DNA of 16,267 nucleotides, taken from the NCBI GenBank assembly GCA_013696785.1, contig JACCXW010000107.1:1-16267 (forward strand), written 5' to 3'. Below the pieces are notes generated by a model. It was not told where the DNA came from. It saw nothing but the letters and a program-made list of their open reading frames with translations, and made no database searches. Below are positions 7,223 to 14,317 of the stretch, one piece after another. A program made the position numbers and the translations under genes. This stretch comes from Geodermatophilaceae bacterium (GTDB taxonomy: Bacteria > Actinomycetota > Actinomycetes > Mycobacteriales > Geodermatophilaceae). Every line of letters begins with the position of its first letter. Position 1 is the first letter of the stretch.

Positions 7223-7975
7223 ATGGGGGCATTCGCGCAGTCCGTCGCGTTGGTCACGGGGGCCGGCAGCGGGATCGGACAGGCAATCACGGCCAAGCTC
7301 GTCGCCGACGGCGCGCAGGTCCTAGCAGTAGACCTGACACCGTCGGAGGACGGACCTGGTACGGCGTATGAAGCGGACCTCAGCACCCGCGAGGGCAACC
7401 GCGGCGCCGTAGATGCGGCGCTGAACACGTTCGGACGACTCGACATCGTCGTCGCCAACGCCGGCTTTCAGCACGTGTCCCCCGTCGCGGACTTCGACGA
7501 GGACCGCTGGGACTCCCTACTGTCGATCCTGCTGACCAGCCCCTTCCTGCTCGCCAAGTACGCCTGGCCGGCACTGTCGGCCGCGCCCGAGGGCGGTCGC
7601 TACATCGCGATCGCCTCGGCCCATGCGCTGACGGCCTCGCCGTACAAGGCTGGCTATGTCTCGGCCAAGCACGGCGTGCTCGGGCTGGTCAAGACCCTCG
7701 CGCTGGAAGGTGCTCCGGTCGGCATCACCGCGACCGCGGTGTGCCCCGGCTATGTCCGGACACCGTTGGTGGAGAAACAGATCGCCGACCAGGCGCGGGT
7801 GCACGGACTGTCCGAGGAGCGGGTGCTCGAGGATGTCCTGCTGGCGCCGCACGCCGTCAAACGACTCATCGAACCCGCCGAGGTGGCCGACGTGGTCGCC
7901 TTCCTCGCGGGGCCGGGTGGGCGATCGTTCACCGGCGTGCCGGTAACCATGGACATGGGGTGGACCGCACGATGA
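7223..7975 (+). CDS. bdhA: 3-hydroxybutyrate dehydrogenase (SDR family)
   Basis: Predicted to oxidise (R)-3-hydroxybutyrate to acetoacetate with NAD, the step after PHB depolymerisation. The 250-residue protein has TGAGSGIG (12-19), ANAG (78-81) and the catalytic Ser132, Tyr145 and Lys149. The C-terminal half carries the features that single out 3-hydroxybutyrate dehydrogenases among SDRs: CPGYVRTPLVEKQI (174-187), then LLAPHAVKRLIEPAEVADVVAFLAG. I start at ATG 7223, which has GAAGGG (7210-7215) at seven bases, rather than at TTG 7217. Its stop overlaps the next start as ATGA, so the two products are probably made together. Confidence 0.9.
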   Translation: MGAFAQSVALVTGAGSGIGQAITAKLVADGAQVLAVDLTPSEDGPGTAYEADLSTREGNRGAVDAALNTFGRLDIVVANAGFQHVSPVADFDEDRWDSLLSILLTSPFLLAKYAWPALSAAPEGGRYIAIASAHALTASPYKAGYVSAKHGVLGLVKTLALEGAPVGITATAVCPGYVRTPLVEKQIADQARVHGLSEERVLEDVLLAPHAVKRLIEPAEVADVVAFLAGPGGRSFTGVPVTMDMGWTAR

Positions 7976-9195
7976 CAACCGGCGCGCCGGTGACGGCATC
8001 CCATGGGCAGTCCTGGCTGGTGCGGCAGGCGGCGACCTGCCCTCCCCGCCTGGTCAACGCCGGACTCGGCGTGGGTGCCGAGGTGTACGCCGCTTGGCTA
8101 GCCGGCAGCACCGAATACTGGACCCGGGCCCTGGCCCGGTCGGCGTCGCCGGTGGAGTGTCTGACCGACGCGCTCAACTGGTGGGCGACGTCCCAGCGCC
8201 GGGAGTCACCCACCTGGGCGAGCCCGCACCGCATCGTCGCGGAATGGCCGATCGCCCGGCTGCGCGACTTCACCCGGCCCGAGCACGCGGCGGATCCGAT
8301 CGTCCCGACACTGGTGCTGCCACCGCAGGCCGGGCACGACTCGTGCATCGTCGACTTCTCCCCGCGGCAGAGCCAACTTGCCACGATCAGAGCCGCCGGA
8401 CTGATCAGGCTCGCCTCCCTCGACTGGGTCGGAGCCACGTCCGCCACGCGGGACTGCGGCATCAGCGACTACCTCGCTGTCGTCGACGAGGCCGTCGATC
8501 ACCTCGGTGGCCGGGCCAACCTGATCGGCGACTGCCAGGGTGGCTGGCTCGCCGTCATCTACACGGCGCTGCATCCAGAGCGCGTCAACACGCTGACCAT
8601 CGCCGGCGCGCCCGTGGACTTTCACGCCGGGCAGGCTGCCATCCACGACTGGGTGTCGCTGTTGGGCTCCGGCGGCGACCTGACGTTCTTCCGGTCCGTC
8701 GTCGCGGCCAACGGCGGCGTGCTGCCCGGTGAGTTCCTGCTCTCGGGATTCATGGCCATGCAACCAGCCGGTGAGGTCGAACGTCAGGTACAGCTGCTAG
8801 CGCACATCAACGACCCCGAACACGTTCGCCGGTACGCCGAATTCGAGCGCTGGTTCCAGCACACCCAGGACATCCCGGGAGCCTTCTACCTGTGGATCGT
8901 GGAGCACCTGTTCGCCGGCAACGGCCTGATCAAGGGCGACCTGACGATCGATGGCCGACCGGTCGACGTACGCCGGATCACCTGCCCGCTGATCCTGCTG
9001 GCCGGGGCCACGGATCACATCACCCCACCGGCGCAGGTCTTCGCACTTGCGTCGGCTGCCGGTACCCCGGACGAACTCGTCACCGAGCTGACCACTACCG
9101 GTGGGCATCTGGGCCTGTTCATGGGCCACGAGGCGCTGCAGCAATTCTGGCCGCGGGCGCTGCGCCCCGTGCTCGAGGCGTCGCTCGCCCGCTAG
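7972..9195 (+). CDS. PHA synthase/depolymerase-like alpha/beta hydrolase with Cys nucleophile
   Basis: A 407-residue alpha/beta hydrolase related to the PhaC and DUF3141-type proteins. The nucleophile elbow is GDCQGG with Cys188, where lipases have GxSxG. The likely partners are Asp348 in GATDHITPP and His379 in TTGGHLGLFMG. An oxyanion-side PPQAGHDSCIVDFSP lies at 117-131. There is no signal peptide. An N-terminal helical cap of about 100 residues precedes the fold. Being coupled to bdhA (ATGA overlap) and outside the synthase operon, it may release 3-hydroxybutyrate from granules, that is, act as an intracellular PHA depolymerase. Alternatively it is a second, active polymerase, which would matter because phaC is broken here. 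The sequence alone does not decide between these. It ends tail-to-tail with the XRE gene, the stop codons overlapping. Confidence 0.75.
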   Translation: MTTGAPVTASHGQSWLVRQAATCPPRLVNAGLGVGAEVYAAWLAGSTEYWTRALARSASPVECLTDALNWWATSQRRESPTWASPHRIVAEWPIARLRDFTRPEHAADPIVPTLVLPPQAGHDSCIVDFSPRQSQLATIRAAGLIRLASLDWVGATSATRDCGISDYLAVVDEAVDHLGGRANLIGDCQGGWLAVIYTALHPERVNTLTIAGAPVDFHAGQAAIHDWVSLLGSGGDLTFFRSVVAANGGVLPGEFLLSGFMAMQPAGEVERQVQLLAHINDPEHVRRYAEFERWFQHTQDIPGAFYLWIVEHLFAGNGLIKGDLTIDGRPVDVRRITCPLILLAGATDHITPPAQVFALASAAGTPDELVTELTTTGGHLGLFMGHEALQQFWPRALRPVLEASLAR

Positions 9196-9587
9196 ACCCT
9201 GAACGATCTCCCCTTGCGGCCCCGCCGTTCGGTGGAGGCGTCCCGGAACGCCTCGTACACCTCGATGAGAGCCTGTTTGTGCCGGGCGCTCAGCTCCGGG
9301 TCGGCTTTGATCGCTGCGGGCACTGCCGAGGCCGGGGCGTCTTCGTCGTCACCCGCGGCGGCGGCGTGCAACTCCTCCGCCGATGTCCGCAGGTTCGCAG
9401 CGATCGCCTCGAGTACCCGCTCCGAGGGCGCCCGGAGGCCACGTTCGATCTGGGACAGGTAGGGGTTGGAGATCCCGACCATGGTGGCCAGCTGACGCAT
9501 CGGCAGCGCCGCGAGTTCTCGTTGCCTGCGGATGATGTCGCCCATGCTCAGCGGTCGCTCCGAGTCCCCCTCGGTGGGCTCGCTCAT
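9192..9587 (-). CDS. XRE-family helix-turn-helix regulator (Rv0474/MLDSR-like)
   Basis: A 131-residue DNA-binding protein. The XRE helix-turn-helix domain covers about residues 16-72, with recognition region GISNPYLSQIERGLRAPS (38-55). An acidic, Ala-rich linker (about 74-90) follows, then a C-terminal helix IKADPELSARHKQALIEVYEAF (93-114) and a basic tail. From memory this architecture matches mycobacterial Rv0474, neighbour of the phasin-like hbhA, and the rhodococcal lipid-droplet regulator MLDSR. It is the second gene of an fdhD-xre unit: its ATG overlaps the fdhD stop. It converges on the PHA hydrolase gene with overlapping stops, so it belongs next to both modules. Control of the phasin promoter is an inference from position and family resemblance. 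Confidence 0.85.
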   Translation of the reverse strand: MSEPTEGDSERPLSMGDIIRRQRELAALPMRQLATMVGISNPYLSQIERGLRAPSERVLEAIAANLRTSAEELHAAAAGDDEDAPASAVPAAIKADPELSARHKQALIEVYEAFRDASTERRGRKGRSFRV

Positions 9588-10417
9588 GACGCCCCGATCC
9601 GGACCCGTTGGTCTCCGGCGTACACGTTCATGCTCTGACCGCGCAGGAAGCCGACGAGCGTCATCCCGGACTCCGCTGCCAGTTCGACTGCCAGTGAGCT
9701 GGGGGCGGACACGGCAGCGAGAACGGGGATACCTGCCATCACGGCCTTCTGGGCCAGCTCGAAGGAAGCCCGGCCGGACACCATCAGCACACAGCTGGTC
9801 AGGGGCAGCTTGTCCTCGCGCAGAGCCCAGCCGATCACCTTGTCGACAGCGTTGTGCCTGCCGACGTCCTCCCGGAGACAGACCAGCTCACCGGCGGCGG
9901 TGAACAAGCCGGCCGCGTGCAACCCCCCGGTCCTGTCGAAGACCCGTTGTTGCTCGCGCAGGGTGTCCGGCAGTCCACTGAGGACGGTGCTCGTGACCGT
10001 GGTCGGATCCGCTGCCACGTCGTACGCCGACAGGGTGCGGATCGCGTCGATGCTTGCCTTTCCGCACACGCCGCACGAGCTGGTCGTGTAGAAGTTCCGC
10101 TGCAACGAGAGATCCGGGGTCACGACACCCTCGGCGAGGGCGACATCGATGACGTTGTAGGTCTGCTTCCCCTCGTCGTCGGTGCCGGAGCAGTAGCGCA
10201 TCGTCCGGACCGACTCCAACTCGGCGACGATCCCCTCGGTGGCCAGGAAGCCGTGCACCAGATCGAAATCGTCACCCGGAGTCCGCATCGTGATCGAGAG
10301 CGGCGTCCCGTCCAGCCGGATCTCCAGCGGTTCTTCCGCGGCCACGGTGTCCAATCGACGGCGCACCGACTCGCCGTCGATCCGCACGATGGCGCGACGA
10401 CTGGTGACCCTGCCCAT
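9584..10417 (-). CDS. fdhD: Formate dehydrogenase accessory sulfurtransferase FdhD
   Basis: FdhD transfers sulfur from a cysteine desulfurase to the molybdenum cofactor that is inserted into formate dehydrogenases; without it those enzymes are inactive. The 277-residue protein has the sulfur-carrying CGVCG motif with Cys115 and Cys118, equivalent to the Cys pair of the E. coli protein. It also has DVGRHNAVDKVIG and SGRASFELAQKA, which form the cofactor-binding part. The ATG at 10417 has a TAACCT box six bases upstream and almost no room for a ribosome binding site, so the message may be leaderless. No formate dehydrogenase subunit is in the window. It diverges from mobA, which supplies the dinucleotide form of the cofactor. 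Confidence 0.95.
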   Translation of the reverse strand: MGRVTSRRAIVRIDGESVRRRLDTVAAEEPLEIRLDGTPLSITMRTPGDDFDLVHGFLATEGIVAELESVRTMRYCSGTDDEGKQTYNVIDVALAEGVVTPDLSLQRNFYTTSSCGVCGKASIDAIRTLSAYDVAADPTTVTSTVLSGLPDTLREQQRVFDRTGGLHAAGLFTAAGELVCLREDVGRHNAVDKVIGWALREDKLPLTSCVLMVSGRASFELAQKAVMAGIPVLAAVSAPSSLAVELAAESGMTLVGFLRGQSMNVYAGDQRVRIGAS

Positions 10418-10429
10418 GCCCTCAGGTTA
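10418..10429 (-). promoter_or_regulatory. Putative leaderless -10 promoter of fdhD
   Basis: On the minus strand TAACCT (10429 down to 10424) fits the actinobacterial -10 pattern TANNNT and is followed by six bases, GAGGGC, then the ATG. This is the spacing expected when transcription starts at the first base of the start codon. It is a pattern match only. Confidence 0.5.
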
Positions 10430-10444
10430 CGCGGCCGGCACGGC

Positions 10445-10450
10445 TAGCCT
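10445..10450 (+). promoter_or_regulatory. Putative -10 box of mobA
   Basis: TAGCCT on the plus strand fits the TANNNT pattern. It would start transcription near 10457, just before GTG 10461 and about 34 bases before GTG 10491. Its -35 region would overlap the -10 box proposed for fdhD. This is a weak, single-motif prediction. Confidence 0.35.
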
Positions 10451-10490
10451 GCTCCATTGTGTGTCGACGTACCTGCGCTCCGGACTCGGT

Positions 10491-11069
10491 GTGACCCCGC
10501 CGTACGGCGCCATCGTGCTGGCCGGTGGTCGGGCCCGGCGGCTGGCGGGTCGATCCAAGCCTGAGCTACGTCTCGGCGGGCGGCGACTGCTCGATCTCGT
10601 CCTCGATGCGGTGCCCGACGCCGACCCCCGGATCGTCGTTGGGCCGGAAATGGACCTGCCGCCGAACCTCCAGCGGGTCCGCGAGGAGCCGGCCGGTGGT
10701 GGACCGGTCGCCGGGCTCGCGGCCGGGCTCGCCGTCCTGGGACAGGACGTGGAGATGGTCGCGGTACTCGCCGCCGATCTGCCGTTCCTCACCCGGCCGG
10801 TGATCTCAGCGCTGTCGGAACGGGTCGCCGACGGCGCCGTACTCGTCGACGACTCCGGCCGAGATCAGTTGCTGATCGGTGTCTGGCGGGTTGGCGCACT
10901 TCGTCTCGCGGTGGCTGCCCTGCCGGGTGTCGACGGTGCCTCGCTCCGCGCTCTGGTCGCAAGGCTGGACGTGGCTCGGGTGTCGTGGGATGTTCCCGCG
11001 GGTACCCCACCACCATGGTGGGACTGTGACAGTGCCGAGGATCTGCGCCAAGCGAAGGAATGGTTGTGA
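10491..11069 (+). CDS. mobA: MobA-like molybdenum cofactor guanylyltransferase
   Basis: Predicted to transfer GMP from GTP to molybdopterin-Mo, giving the guanine dinucleotide cofactor used by formate dehydrogenases. The 192-residue product has the nucleotide-binding signature LAGGRARRLAGRSKPEL (10-26, with Lys23), GGGPVAGL (69-76) and the metal-binding ADLPFL with Asp96. I chose GTG 10491 because the family begins a few residues before LAGG; GTG 10461 would add ten residues and cannot be excluded. Neither start has a strong ribosome binding site. The head-to-head position with fdhD and the following DUF6457 gene support a role in cofactor maturation. A related nucleotidyltransferase such as MocA is the alternative. 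Confidence 0.85.
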   Translation: MTPPYGAIVLAGGRARRLAGRSKPELRLGGRRLLDLVLDAVPDADPRIVVGPEMDLPPNLQRVREEPAGGGPVAGLAAGLAVLGQDVEMVAVLAADLPFLTRPVISALSERVADGAVLVDDSGRDQLLIGVWRVGALRLAVAALPGVDGASLRALVARLDVARVSWDVPAGTPPPWWDCDSAEDLRQAKEWL

Positions 11070-11104
11070 CGTGAGCGATCGACCGAGGATGTGCCGGGTG
11101 TCGC

Positions 11105-11341
11105 ATGGGTGAGCTGCAGGAGTGGACCGACCGGGTGGTCGCCGAACTCGGTCTGCCCGAGGGCCTTGACCAGGACGAGATCGACCTGATCCTCGACCTG
11201 GCCCGGGATTCGGCGCACGGCGTGGCCCGGCCGGCAGCACCGCTGACGACGTACCTGCTGGGCCTTGCCGTTGGTCGCGGCGCGGATCGCGACGAGGCCG
11301 CGGCGCAGATCACCGCGCTGGCGCTCGACGAGGGCACCTGA
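11105..11341 (+). CDS. DUF6457 domain protein, small molybdenum-cofactor neighbour
   Basis: A 78-residue acidic, helical protein. It opens with LQEWTDRVVAELGLPEG, continues DEIDLILDLARDSAHGVARPAAPLTTYLLGLAVGRG, and closes with an Ala-rich helix. From memory this pattern is the DUF6457 family, which is usually found beside mobA/fdhD in actinobacteria and also occurs fused to MobA-type proteins. The function is not established. It may assist cofactor guanylylation or hand-over. The start ATG 11105 is 35 bases after mobA, with no strong ribosome binding site. It converges on truA with a 16-base gap and no clear terminator. Confidence 0.75.
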   Translation: MGELQEWTDRVVAELGLPEGLDQDEIDLILDLARDSAHGVARPAAPLTTYLLGLAVGRGADRDEAAAQITALALDEGT

Positions 11342-11357
11342 CCCGTATCGCTCACGC

Positions 11358-12242
11358 TCAGCTTTCCGGACGCAACGCAGGTAGGTCAGTACGGCGGGCT
11401 CGGGTCTGCGCCGTCCGCGCGGACAGGTCGAGGTCGTCCGGGTAGGTCACGTCGACCAGCGTGAGGCCGTGCGCCGGGGCGACCGGAACGGCGCCGCTGC
11501 GCTCGGTGGCCGCGAGCAGCGACACCGGCCACTCGACCGGTCGCCGGCCCTCGCCGACACCGAGCAGGCAACCGACCAGTCCCCGGACCATGTTGTGGCA
11601 AAAGGCGTCGGCCTGCACGGTCGCGACGACCAACCCTCCTGGCAGCCGCTCCCAGTCCAGGACCTGCAGGGTGCGCGTTGCTGTGGCGTATGGACGGTGC
11701 TTGCAGAACGCGGTGAAGTCGTGCAGACCGATCAGTCCGGCGGCGGCCTGCCGGATGGCCTCCACGTCCAGCGACCGGGACCAGCCGACGGTATCCAGGC
11801 GGCGCAGGGGCGGCACCCCCCAGGGCGCGTCGCTGAGCCGGTAGACGTAGCGCCGGGACAGCGCCGCGAAGCGGGCGTCGAAGTCGGGCGGCGCTAGCGC
11901 GATCCCGTGGACGCGGACGTCCGGGGGCAGCACTCCGGCCAGACGCCGGAGCAGGTTCGGCCCGTCCGCCACCCACACCGTCATTGGTACGTCCGCGTGC
12001 GCGACCTGCCCGCTGGCATGTACGCCGGCGTCGGTTCGACCCGCCACGGTGAGGTGGACGGGGCGGCGCAGCACCACCGCAAGCGCCGCCTCGACCGTTC
12101 CCTGCACCGTGCGCTGCCCGGGTTGTACCGCCCAGCCGGCGAACCCGGTCCCGTCGTAGCTCAGGTCCAGGCGCAGACGGACGAACCCGCCGGTCTCCGG
12201 TTCGGAGTCGGCGGGCTCGTCCATGCCTGTGGCCGCTTGCAC
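11358..12242 (-). CDS. truA: tRNA pseudouridine synthase A
   Basis: TruA converts uridines 38-40 of the tRNA anticodon arm to pseudouridine. The 294-residue protein carries the catalytic aspartate in GRTDAGVHA (Asp71). It also has YDGTGFAGW near the N-terminus, a conserved RYVYRL, HDFTAFCKHR and FCHNMVRGLVGCLLGVGEG in the second half. GTG 12242 lies 15 bases after the rplQ stop; ATG 12224, six codons later, is equally possible because neither has a clear ribosome binding site. It is the last gene of the alpha operon here, a common actinobacterial order. Confidence 0.95.
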   Translation of the reverse strand: MQAATGMDEPADSEPETGGFVRLRLDLSYDGTGFAGWAVQPGQRTVQGTVEAALAVVLRRPVHLTVAGRTDAGVHASGQVAHADVPMTVWVADGPNLLRRLAGVLPPDVRVHGIALAPPDFDARFAALSRRYVYRLSDAPWGVPPLRRLDTVGWSRSLDVEAIRQAAAGLIGLHDFTAFCKHRPYATATRTLQVLDWERLPGGLVVATVQADAFCHNMVRGLVGCLLGVGEGRRPVEWPVSLLAATERSGAVPVAPAHGLTLVDVTYPDDLDLSARTAQTRARRTDLPALRPES

Positions 12243-12257
12243 GTCCGGCAGCTCAGG

Positions 12258-13070
12258 TCAGCCTTCGGTGTCTTCCTGCTGACTCGGCGGTAGCTCGAAC
12301 CCGGCTGCCTCGGCGGCGTCGGTGTCGGCGAACCACACCTCCGCGTCGGTGCGGTCGTAGAACGGGCTGTCCGGCACGTGGTACAGCTTCGAGGACTCGT
12401 TGCCCTTGACCGGGAATCCAGCGGGCATGCTGCCGTCGTCCAGGGCGGCATGACTGCCCTCGCCGTACGGTGCCTGCTCGTCGGAGTCGCTCTCCTCGAC
12501 ATCCGCGTCGTCGTCGGTGTCGACCTCGTCTTCCAGATCATCGTCGACGACGGCTGTCTCGGCGACCTCGGTCTCAGCAGTGTCCGCCGAGTCGTCGGCG
12601 TCGTCATCGGCCGCCGACCCCGCCGCGGTGGCTCCGCCGGTCGCGGGACGGTCCTTGGCGAAGCGGGTGCCCCGAGCCCGCTCCGCCTCGCCCACCGCCT
12701 CCTGGGCGACGGTCATGGCCTCGACCAGCTCGATGATCGCCATCGGCGCGTTGTCGCCCTTACGGGGTCCCACCTTGACGATCCGGGTGTAGCCGCCCGG
12801 CCGCTCGGCGAACCGCGGCCCGATCTCGGCGAAGAGATGGTGCAGGACGTCCTTGTCCCGGATCGTCGTCATGACGTGCCGGCGGGCATGCAGGTCCCCG
12901 CGCTTGGCGAAGGTCACCAACTTCTCGGCCAGCGGACGCAGCCGCTTGGCCTTGGCCTCGGTGGTGGTGATCCGGCCGTGCTCGAACAGTGACGTCGCCA
13001 GGTTGGCCAACATCAGCCGCTGATGCGCCGGGCTGCCGCCGAGGCGAGGACCCTTGGTGGGCGTGGGCAT
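12258..13070 (-). CDS. rplQ: 50S ribosomal protein bL17 with long acidic tail and extra C-terminal module
   Basis: Residues 1-122 are a normal bL17, which lies near the peptide exit tunnel of the 50S subunit: MPTPTKGPRLGGSPAHQRLM at the start, then ITTTEAKAKRLRPLAEKLV and YTRIVKVGPRKGDNAPMAIIEL. The usual family length is about 120-180, but this protein has 270 residues. Residues about 154-198 are almost entirely Asp, Glu, Ala, Ser, Thr and Val. A separate module follows at about 214-259, containing GFPVKGN, LYHVPDSPFYDRT and AEVWFADTDAAEAAGF. That module resembles a small domain found at the ends of various actinobacterial proteins (I recall the name sunset domain, not certain). The tail stays in frame to the stop and reads as coding, so it is not an artefact of a lost stop. 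It follows rpoA by 57 bases. Confidence 0.95.
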   Translation of the reverse strand: MPTPTKGPRLGGSPAHQRLMLANLATSLFEHGRITTTEAKAKRLRPLAEKLVTFAKRGDLHARRHVMTTIRDKDVLHHLFAEIGPRFAERPGGYTRIVKVGPRKGDNAPMAIIELVEAMTVAQEAVGEAERARGTRFAKDRPATGGATAAGSAADDDADDSADTAETEVAETAVVDDDLEDEVDTDDDADVEESDSDEQAPYGEGSHAALDDGSMPAGFPVKGNESSKLYHVPDSPFYDRTDAEVWFADTDAAEAAGFELPPSQQEDTEG

Positions 13071-13127
13071 GGCTGGTGCTCCTTCAGGTGGGGCCGGACT
13101 CGCAGTGCGGTGGGGACCGTGACGAGA

Positions 13128-14156
13128 CTAGAGCTGCTCGGTCTCGGCGTAATCCATGTCGTTGCCGTCGTAGTCGTCGTTGCCGTACGTGTCGACGATG
13201 GCGGACGGGTCGAACCCGGGCGGGGAGTCCTTGAGGGCCAGGCCCATCTGGTTCAGCTTGACCTTGACCTCGTCGATGGACTTCGCGCCGAAGTTGCGGA
13301 TGTCGAGCAGGTCGGCCTCACTGCGGCTGACGAGTTCACCCACGGTGTGGATGCCCTCGCGCTTGAGGCAGTTGTACGAGCGGACGGTGAGGTCCATCTC
13401 CTCGATCGGCATCGCGAAGTTCGCGATATCGGCGGCCTCTGCCGGGCTCGGCCCAACCTCGATGCCTTCGGCCTCGATGTTCAGCTCACGGAACAGGCCG
13501 AACAGTTCGACCAGCGTCTTGCCTGCACTGGCGATCGCGTCCCGGGGGGTGATCGACGGCTTGGTCTCGACGTCGACGATGAGCTTGTCGAAGTCGGTGC
13601 GCTGCTCGACGCGGGTCGCCTCGACGTTGTAGGTCACCTTGAGCACCGGTGAGTAGACCGAGTCGACCGGGATCCGGCCGATCTCCTGCCCGGACTGCTT
13701 GTTCTGCGGCGCGGGCACGTATCCGCGGCCCCGCTCGACGGTCAACTCGATCTCGAGGCGGCCCTTCTTGTTGATCGTGGCCAGGTGCAGCTCGGGGTTG
13801 TGGACCTCGACTCCGGCCGGCGGCGCGATGTCCGCGGCCGTCACCTCGCCGGGGCCCTGCTTGCGCAGGTACATGGTGACGGGCTCGTCGGAGTCCGAAC
13901 TCACCACGAGGCCCTTGAGGTTCAGGATCAGCTCGGTGACGTCCTCGGTGACACCGGGGACGGTGGTGAACTCGTGCAGGACACCGTCGATGCGGATGCT
14001 CGTGACGGCGGCCCCGGGGATCGAGGACAGCAGGCTGCGGCGCAGCGAATTGCCGAGGGTGTAGCCGAAACCCGGCTCCAACGGCTCGATGACGAACCGG
14101 GAGCGCAGGTCGTTGACCGCTTCTTCGGTCAGGGCGGGGCGCTGAGAAATCAGCAC
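13128..14156 (-). CDS. rpoA: DNA-directed RNA polymerase subunit alpha
   Basis: The 342-residue alpha subunit dimerises to seed RNA polymerase assembly. The N-terminal domain (about 1-230) holds RFVIEPLEPGFGYTLGNSLRR and PGAAVTSIRIDGVLHEF. The C-terminal DNA- and activator-binding domain (about 245-315) holds DLTVRSYNCLKREGIHTVGEL and RNFGAKSIDEVK. The tail is acidic. The start codon is GTG at 14156, with AGAGGA a few bases before it on the minus strand. The 161-base spacer to rpsD contains no gene, only a 6-bp dyad (14176-14181 with 14194-14199) and two short GTTTCAA repeats on the minus strand. Confidence 0.98.
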   Translation of the reverse strand: MLISQRPALTEEAVNDLRSRFVIEPLEPGFGYTLGNSLRRSLLSSIPGAAVTSIRIDGVLHEFTTVPGVTEDVTELILNLKGLVVSSDSDEPVTMYLRKQGPGEVTAADIAPPAGVEVHNPELHLATINKKGRLEIELTVERGRGYVPAPQNKQSGQEIGRIPVDSVYSPVLKVTYNVEATRVEQRTDFDKLIVDVETKPSITPRDAIASAGKTLVELFGLFRELNIEAEGIEVGPSPAEAADIANFAMPIEEMDLTVRSYNCLKREGIHTVGELVSRSEADLLDIRNFGAKSIDEVKVKLNQMGLALKDSPPGFDPSAIVDTYGNDDYDGNDMDYAETEQL

Positions 14157-14317
14157 AGGTGGTTCCTCTCTGTTTCAGGCGACCGCTATTTGACGCCTGG
14201 GTTGGTGCGTCCGTCCGCTGCCTCTGTACGCAGCCGACGGGTTGTAGCCGGGAACAGGGTCCGTTGAAACCTGCCCCGATTGAAACTGGCCCTTTGCAGG
14301 GGTGCCAGCCACGGCAC

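Noticed and set aside
14261..14286. Two GTTTCAA repeats in the rpoA-rpsD spacer as a regulatory site
   Set aside because: The copies are short, imperfect around the core and unequally placed. There is not enough for a feature call.
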